Positions 6,215 to 10,124 of a DNA stretch of 10,124 nt are shown here, piece after piece. The position numbers and the translations under genes are program-made. The stretch comes from RGIG3159 sp045640565 (GTDB taxonomy: Bacteria > Bacillota > Clostridia > Oscillospirales > Oscillospiraceae). The notes beneath the pieces were generated by a model. The model was not told the origin of the DNA. It worked only from the letters and a program-made list of their open reading frames with translations, and did no database searches. Each line of letters opens with the position of its first letter. Position 1 is the stretch's first letter. The DNA is taken from assembly GCA_045640565.1 (NCBI GenBank), contig JAZUFG010000059.1, positions 1-10,124 of the forward strand, given 5' to 3'.

Positions 6215-6244
6215 AAAAAGAAAGGGAATCGAAAACCGATTCCC
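6215..6244 (-). terminator. Intra-operon terminator or attenuator
   Basis: On the minus strand GGGAATCG pairs perfectly with CGATTCCC around GTTTT, followed by TTTCTTTTT. It sits between the corrinoid stop codon and the ribosome binding site of the methyltransferase. Partial readthrough would give more corrinoid protein than methyltransferase. Confidence 0.8.
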
Positions 6245-6251
6245 CATTTGC

Positions 6252-6884
6252 TCAGCCAACCAGGCGTTTGGCCAGTTCCGCGGCAGAGGCCGCATCGGAG
6301 GAATATCCGTCTGCACCGATCTCATCCGCAAAAGTCTGGGTGATCGGTGCGCCGCCGACCATGATCTTCAAAGAGCTTCCGAACGCTTCTGCCTTCAGGG
6401 CCTTGACAGTTTCCGCCATACCCGGCATAGTGGTGGTCAGCAGGGCGGAAAGGGCAACGATCTTCGTATCCGGATTATCCCGGCAAGCTTCCACGAAACG
6501 CTCTGCGGAAACATCCACGCCCAAATCGATCACTTCAAAACCGGAGGATTCGATCATCATAGCAACCAGGTTCTTGCCGATATCATGCAGGTCCCCTGCA
6601 ACGGTTCCGATAATGACCTTTCCGTTTGCTCCGGCAGCTCCGGAAGAAAGGCAGGGCTTCAAAACGGCAACACCCTTTTTCATGGCTCTTGCGGCAACGA
6701 GCATTTCCGGAACAAAAATTTCATTATTCTTAAAGCGCTCACCCACAACGCCCATGGTATCGATCATGGCATTCAGGAGCACAAGGGCATCTTCTCCCTC
6801 ATCCAGGGCTGCCTGCACTGCATCCGGAACAAGCTTGGATCTTCCGTTCATAATGAGCTCTTGAATCTCTGCAATTTTAGACAT
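6252..6884 (-). CDS. Corrinoid (B12-binding) methyl-carrier protein, MtaC/MtbC/MttC-like
   Basis: A 210-residue methyl-carrying corrinoid protein. Residues 1-88 form the helical cap (NAMIDTMGVVGERFKNNEIFVPEMLVAARAM, about 38-68). Residues 89-210 are the cobalamin-binding Rossmann domain with D98-x-H100-x-x-G103 (GDLHDIGK), S147-x-L149 and GGAP (177-180); His100 would be the lower cobalt ligand. The size is typical of carriers serving methanol, methylamine, betaine or methoxyl demethylation. AAGGAGG lies 9 bases before the ATG. It starts 41 bases after the AraC-family gene without a clear promoter of its own, suggesting one transcript. The substrate-specific methyltransferase (MtaB, MttB or similar) that normally accompanies it is absent from the window, so the methyl donor is unknown. 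Confidence 0.93.
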   Translation of the reverse strand: MSKIAEIQELIMNGRSKLVPDAVQAALDEGEDALVLLNAMIDTMGVVGERFKNNEIFVPEMLVAARAMKKGVAVLKPCLSSGAAGANGKVIIGTVAGDLHDIGKNLVAMMIESSGFEVIDLGVDVSAERFVEACRDNPDTKIVALSALLTTTMPGMAETVKALKAEAFGSSLKIMVGGAPITQTFADEIGADGYSSDAASAAELAKRLVG

Positions 6885-6925
6885 ACGATAATCCTCCTTA
6901 AATTTTCTGATCGCTATTTATGAAA

Positions 6926-7789
6926 TTAATGAGAATTGCGGATCTGACTCGGGGTCTTTCCGCTTTGCTTCTTAACGAATATGGAAAAATTGGATGCGGA
7001 GCTGTAACCGAGGCGCTCTGCGATTTCCGCAACGGAAAGATCCGTTGAAATCAGAAGATCCATAGCGTTCTGAAGGCGCATCTCATTTACTTTCTCCCGG
7101 AAGCTCATATTGTAGAGCTGCCTGATGATCCTTGTGAGCTGCCGCTGGCTGACATGAAGAAGATTGGCCAGATCCGCACAGTTGTCTTTGTCGTTGTAAT
7201 GCTTCGCGATAAAAGTTTCGATCTGGAGGACCCGGGAATCTACATTGTCATTTTCAATCTTTCCGGAATCCGAAAGTGAAAAGGCGGCATAGAGCTGAAC
7301 CAGGATCACATTACTCATGGCACGAAGCTGTTCCCGGCCCAGGAAGGTGGCTTCCCGACCCTCCCGAATCACGGTCCCGATATATAGGATGGCATCCCGC
7401 AGAACCGTCTGCCCGGGGAAATGCAGATCCAGATCCACACAGGAGAGCGGAAATGCCGACATCTCTCCGTTTTTGCTCTTTTGGGCAGCTTTTTCACTGA
7501 GATCCATTTCAAAGGCCAGGTCTATCTTCCGCAGTTCTTTTCCCGTGGGCTTGAAATGATGATAAACCTCCGGGGGGATCAAAAAGCAGTGACCGGAATC
7601 GATCCGGAAGCTCTCCCTCCCCGTCTGCAGAACACAGGAGCCCTGCAAAACATAGTGAAGCTCATAATATGTGTGATTATGCTGCTGAAGGAAGAGATCT
7701 CCGGGATTATCTTCATCTATAATTCCGGCAGCTATGAGCCTTCCTTTTATGTCGCCGAGGGCGATGGGAATGTTAAAATGTTTCTGCAT
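6926..7789 (-). CDS. AraC-family transcriptional regulator
   Basis: A 287-residue regulator. The N-terminal cupin-type sensing domain (about 30-85) contains HNHTYYELHYVLQG (37-50), the G-x-x-F-LIPPEVYH pattern (65-77) and conserved histidines. The C-terminal 100 residues carry two helix-turn-helix motifs: CADLANLLHVSQRQLTRIIR and the family signature SVAEIAERLGYSSASNFSIFVKKQSGKTPSQIR. Such proteins usually activate neighbouring catabolic genes when they bind a small ligand. It is divergent from the lyase gene and is probably the first gene of a leftward unit with the corrinoid and methyltransferase genes. A purine-rich GGGAGTGAG precedes the ATG. The inferred ligand is the substrate of the neighbouring pathway; this is not shown by the sequence. 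Confidence 0.93.
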   Translation of the reverse strand: MQKHFNIPIALGDIKGRLIAAGIIDEDNPGDLFLQQHNHTYYELHYVLQGSCVLQTGRESFRIDSGHCFLIPPEVYHHFKPTGKELRKIDLAFEMDLSEKAAQKSKNGEMSAFPLSCVDLDLHFPGQTVLRDAILYIGTVIREGREATFLGREQLRAMSNVILVQLYAAFSLSDSGKIENDNVDSRVLQIETFIAKHYNDKDNCADLANLLHVSQRQLTRIIRQLYNMSFREKVNEMRLQNAMDLLISTDLSVAEIAERLGYSSASNFSIFVKKQSGKTPSQIRNSH

Positions 7790-7819
7790 GAAAACTCACT
7801 CCCTCCCATACAGCTATAG

Positions 7820-7847
7820 AGTATATCGGCTGGCTTAAAAAAATCAA
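7820..7847 (-). promoter_or_regulatory. Likely promoter of the AraC-corrinoid-methyltransferase unit
   Basis: On the minus strand TTGATT (7847-7842) and TATACT (7825-7820) are 16 bases apart. The -10 box ends 30 bases before the AraC-family ATG. The spacing is slightly short, so the element may be weak or activator-assisted. Confidence 0.55.
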
Positions 7848-7895
7848 CTAATATTTTTATCAAAAAAGGACATTTTATGTTTTTAAGACATCGCC

Positions 7896-7916
7896 GGCAA
7901 AAAGAGGGCAAATTCA
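7896..7916 (+). promoter_or_regulatory. Candidate AraC-type activator site upstream of the lyase
   Basis: AGGGCAAATTCA (7905-7916) recurs exactly at 8914-8925 before the NagB-like gene. GGCAAA appears at 7896 and 7907, an 11-base direct repeat, which suits AraC-family half-sites. The site ends 4 bases before the -35 box, a position typical of activators that contact sigma. Confidence 0.6.
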
Positions 7917-7920
7917 ATCA

Positions 7921-7948
7921 TAGACAATTACCCCCGTGATTGTATAAT
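7921..7948 (+). promoter_or_regulatory. Promoter of the lyase gene
   Basis: TAGACA (7921-7926) and a perfect TATAAT (7943-7948) are 16 bases apart. The weak -35 next to the shared 12-mer suggests an activator-dependent promoter. The -10 ends 50 bases upstream of the ATG at 7999. Confidence 0.65.
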
Positions 7949-7998
7949 TACAGGCAATGTTTAATCATTTCCTCTCATTTTTCAACATGGAGGCAAGT

Positions 7999-8901
7999 AT
8001 GGAAAAGAACAATGTAAAATTCACCGGAATTATGTCCGCTCTGGTTTCCTGCGTGGACGACAACGGAAATGTGCTGGAAGACAGCATGCGCCGGCTGATG
8101 CAATGGCATCTGAAGGAAGGCTTTTCCGGTTTTTATCTGACAGGCGGAACCGGCGAAGGTCCCGTTCTCCAGAAGGAGACCCGCAAGAGAATCGTGGAAA
8201 TTGCCAAGGACGAGGCAGGAGACCGCTGCAATCTGATCGCCCATGTGGGCGCCATTGACCTCAAGACTGCTGCCGAGCTGGCTGAACATGCCGCCGAAAA
8301 CGGTATGGATGCCATTTCCTCTGTTCCCCCCTTCTTCTTCCATTATGATGAAAAGGAGATCCGGGAGTATTATACTGCTCTTTCCCATGCATCCGGGCTC
8401 CCCGTCATTATGTACGCTTCTCCCCTCAGCGGCGTCACGATCACTTGGGATATGGTGAACCGCCTCATGGACATTCCGAACATGATCGGTTTGAAATGGA
8501 CCAGCTATGACTATTTCACCATGCACCGGATCAAAGAGCTCCGCGGCGGGAATATCAATGTCATTAACGGGCCGGATGAGTGCCTGCTCTGCGGCCTCAC
8601 CATGGGGGCAGACGGCGGCATCGGCGCCACCTACAATGTCATGCCCAAGGTTTTCGTTGAAATCTATAATAAGTTCAAGAGCGGCGATTTTGCCGGAGCG
8701 CAGGAGGCCCAGTTCCGGGCAAACAAACTCATTGAAGTTCTGATCAAATACGGCGTTGTCTGCGGGATCAAGGACATTCTGGCGATGCTCGGCTATGACA
8801 CCGGCTGCTCCATTTATCCCTTGAAGCGCTTCACCGAGGAGGAGCAGTCCGCATTCCGGAAAGCACTGAAAGAGATCCGCTTTGAAGAAAACTATTTATA
8901 A
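7999..8901 (+). CDS. nanA: N-acetylneuraminate lyase-like aldolase (DapA/NanA family)
   Basis: A 300-residue class I aldolase of the DHDPS/NAL family. In sialic acid catabolism NanA splits N-acetylneuraminate into N-acetylmannosamine and pyruvate. The Schiff-base lysine is K166 in IGLKWTS, the catalytic tyrosine Y139 in MYASP, and the carboxylate-binding loop TGGTGEG (48-54). GPDE (191-194) and GADGGIGATYN (203-213) match the sialic acid lyase branch closely. Differences from the E. coli enzyme as I recall it are Gly50 for Ser47, Ala140 for Asn138 and Ala210 for Ser208, so a related 2-keto-3-deoxy sugar acid is possible. The ATG at 7999 has GGAGG 5 bases upstream; a longer form from 7957 has no such site. 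It has its own promoter and lies opposite the AraC-family gene. Confidence 0.85.
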   Translation: MEKNNVKFTGIMSALVSCVDDNGNVLEDSMRRLMQWHLKEGFSGFYLTGGTGEGPVLQKETRKRIVEIAKDEAGDRCNLIAHVGAIDLKTAAELAEHAAENGMDAISSVPPFFFHYDEKEIREYYTALSHASGLPVIMYASPLSGVTITWDMVNRLMDIPNMIGLKWTSYDYFTMHRIKELRGGNINVINGPDECLLCGLTMGADGGIGATYNVMPKVFVEIYNKFKSGDFAGAQEAQFRANKLIEVLIKYGVVCGIKDILAMLGYDTGCSIYPLKRFTEEEQSAFRKALKEIRFEENYL

Positions 8902-8908
8902 TTCCTTC

Positions 8909-8926
8909 AATTCAGGGCAAATTCAG
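8909..8926 (+). promoter_or_regulatory. Candidate activator site upstream of the NagB-like gene
   Basis: It contains the same AGGGCAAATTCA (8914-8925) found before the lyase. AATTCAG appears at 8909 and 8920, again an 11-base direct repeat. It ends 3 bases upstream of the -35 box, almost the same placement as at the lyase promoter. Confidence 0.6.
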
Positions 8927-8928
8927 CG

Positions 8929-8957
8929 TTGACGCCTATTATCCCCTATGTTAAAAT
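8929..8957 (+). promoter_or_regulatory. Promoter of the NagB-like gene
   Basis: TTGACG (8929-8934) and TAAAAT (8952-8957) are 17 bases apart. The -10 ends 51 bases before the ATG at 9009. The gene can thus be transcribed separately from the lyase, although no terminator is seen after the lyase and readthrough is possible. Confidence 0.65.
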
Positions 8958-9008
8958 CACGGCGAAGGTCCGCAAATACTTAATAATTACAGATATAAGG
9001 AGACAAAA

Positions 9009-9980
9009 ATGGGAACTTACGACGAATTCAGATTCAAGCCTGCTGACTTCCTTCCGAACAGCAATATGCCTTTGGAAGAGCTTGAGCGTGTCCGCAGCAT
9101 CAAACGGGAAGATATGGAATACACCAACGAGAACGGCTTCTCCGTCAAGGTGGTTCTGGATCCGGAATCTCTGATGGCAATGGACATCTTCACCAGAATC
9201 CTCAAGAGTGATCTGGAAGATACCCATTTTGGCTTTATCTGCCCCAATCAGCATCCTGTCTGCTACACCTCCGTTGCGGAGATGATCAATAAATACAATG
9301 TCAACTGCAGAAATGTGGATGCCTTCGCCATGGACGAGTGGGCTGACGAAGAAGGAAATGTTGCCCCCCTCACCTACGGTGCCGGCCTCGGCTACTCTTT
9401 CCTGAACCACTTCTATATGCGGATCCGGGAAGACCTTCGCCCCGACATCAGCCATTGGCACTGCCACACCAACGAAACCAAGGCTGACGGCGTCTATACA
9501 AGAATCATTGAAGACACCTGCGGCGGCGGCGCGGATGTCATTTATTCCGCAACCGGCTGGCCCGGACACACTGCCTTTGTGGATCCCCGGAGCAAGGAAT
9601 TCGCTGCCAATTCCCTGGAAGAATTCTGCCAGCTCGGCTCCCGCATCGTTACGGAAACTCCCCTCACCATCGCTGAAAACTCTCTCTTCGGGCCCATGGG
9701 TGCTTCCGGAGACGTTTGGGCAGTTCCTCCCAAGGCCGCAACCATCGGCCCCAAGGATGTTGTGGAAGCCAGAGAGCGTTTTGAAGTACACAACATTCTG
9801 AACTCCCAGTGCGGCGATTCCTGGCAGAGAATGATCAGCAGAATCGAGCTCTACGGGCCCATCTCCATGGAATGCCCCGCCTCCATTTTCCGTCTCGGCA
9901 AGGGCACCTGCTATGTCTCCGAAGCCATTGCCCGCCCCTTCCACTGCTGGTATAACGGCATTCCCGATGACAAGATCTAA
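9009..9980 (+). CDS. NagB-like (glucosamine-6-phosphate deaminase family) protein with atypical active site
   Basis: A 323-residue protein, longer than the roughly 240-270 of usual NagB. Homology is seen in VDAFAMDEWADEEG (103-116), like the TFNMDEYVG motif; in ADVIYSATGWPGHTAFVDP (175-193), like the GGVGNDGHIAFNEP motif; and in AATIGPKDVVEARE (243-256), like TVGVGTLLDAEE. Against E. coli NagB from memory, Asp72 is kept (D109), His143 is kept (H187), Asp141 becomes Pro185, Glu148 becomes Asp192, and the TGGTP phosphate loop and the lysine near 208 are not recognisable. It may therefore act on another amino sugar or catalyse isomerisation without deamination. AAGGAG lies 6 bases before the ATG. 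Shared promoter elements tie it to the lyase gene, which fits a role downstream in amino sugar breakdown. Confidence 0.75.
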   Translation: MGTYDEFRFKPADFLPNSNMPLEELERVRSIKREDMEYTNENGFSVKVVLDPESLMAMDIFTRILKSDLEDTHFGFICPNQHPVCYTSVAEMINKYNVNCRNVDAFAMDEWADEEGNVAPLTYGAGLGYSFLNHFYMRIREDLRPDISHWHCHTNETKADGVYTRIIEDTCGGGADVIYSATGWPGHTAFVDPRSKEFAANSLEEFCQLGSRIVTETPLTIAENSLFGPMGASGDVWAVPPKAATIGPKDVVEARERFEVHNILNSQCGDSWQRMISRIELYGPISMECPASIFRLGKGTCYVSEAIARPFHCWYNGIPDDKI

Positions 9981-9992
9981 ACCGAGTCACAA

Positions 9993-10011
9993 CCTCCGGC
10001 TAAGCCGGAGG
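9993..10011 (+). terminator. Strong hairpin after the NagB-like gene
   Basis: CCTCCGGC (9993-10000) pairs with GCCGGAGG (10004-10011) around TAA. It starts 12 bases after the stop codon, but no T-run follows (CTTGAATAAG), so it may be an RNA stabiliser or part of the larger hairpin cluster, not a true intrinsic terminator. Confidence 0.45.
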
Positions 10012-10015
10012 CTTG

Positions 10016-10113
10016 AATAAGCCCTAGAAGGGCTTATTACAGGCCACACCCCTAAAGGGGCTCCGAAAAGGTTCGCCACTCGCATTACTTCTTCGGGCTA
10101 CCCCTAAAGGGGT
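10016..10113. repeat. Hairpin cluster with duplicated ACCCCTAAAGGGG
   Basis: AATAAGCCCT (10016-10025) pairs perfectly with AGGGCTTATT (10029-10038). The 13-mer ACCCCTAAAGGGG occurs at 10048-10060 and again at 10100-10112, 52 bases apart, each self-complementary. Dense perfect hairpins beyond a gene end resemble the subterminal structures of IS200/IS605-type elements or a structured RNA. No transposase is visible because the window ends at 10124. Confidence 0.5.
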
Positions 10114-10124
10114 GTCTTGTTTTG

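Noticed and set aside
7957..7998. Longer N-terminus for the lyase starting MFNHFLSFF
   Set aside because: The upstream ATG has no ribosome binding site and starts only 9 bases after the -10 box, whereas the ATG at 7999 has GGAGG at good spacing.
8946..9944. A 332-residue open frame on the minus strand opposite the NagB-like gene
   Set aside because: It is a shadow of the codon pattern of the plus-strand gene. The plus strand has homology motifs, a ribosome binding site and a promoter; the shadow has none.

Overview
The window looks like a chromosomal piece of a Gram-positive anaerobe of the Clostridia type. The support is strong AGGAGG-type ribosome binding sites, sigma-A-like promoters, hairpin/T-run terminators, a corrinoid methyl-transfer gene pair and sialic-acid-type sugar genes, as found in gut Firmicutes. 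No species can be named from the sequence alone. There are no rRNA or tRNA genes and no CRISPR array.

Left half (1-5100): loosely related genes separated by long, A-rich intergenic stretches. In order these are a sodium:solute symporter on the minus strand, a small exported and membrane-anchored protein (+), an AAA ATPase of the DUF4143 type (+), and a RelB/DinJ-RelE/ParE toxin-antitoxin pair (-). Four copies of an intergenic repeat of about 75-105 bp lie between these genes, all in the same chromosomal orientation. Three of them sit just left of a hairpin that reads as a terminator on the minus strand. The ATPase promoter carries four evenly spaced TTTCGGCTA/TAGCCGAAA boxes that look like an operator.

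Right half (5200-9980): a compact metabolic region arranged around one divergent promoter region. Leftward run an AraC-family regulator, a B12-binding corrinoid protein and a UroD-superfamily methyltransferase of the MtaA type. Rightward run an N-acetylneuraminate-lyase-like aldolase and a protein related to glucosamine-6-phosphate deaminase. The two rightward genes each have their own promoter, and an identical 12-mer (AGGGCAAATTCA) lies 3-4 bp upstream of each -35 box. This is the best evidence that they are co-activated, plausibly by the AraC protein next door. The NagB-like protein lacks several catalytic residues of true GlcN6P deaminases, and the lyase has a few active-site substitutions, so the substrate may not be ordinary sialic acid. 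The substrate-specific methyltransferase and the corrinoid reactivation protein expected for a full corrinoid system are not in the window.

Right edge (9981-10124): a cluster of strong small hairpins with a duplicated ACCCCTAAAGGGG palindrome. It could be the structured end of a mobile element or an RNA that continues beyond the window.
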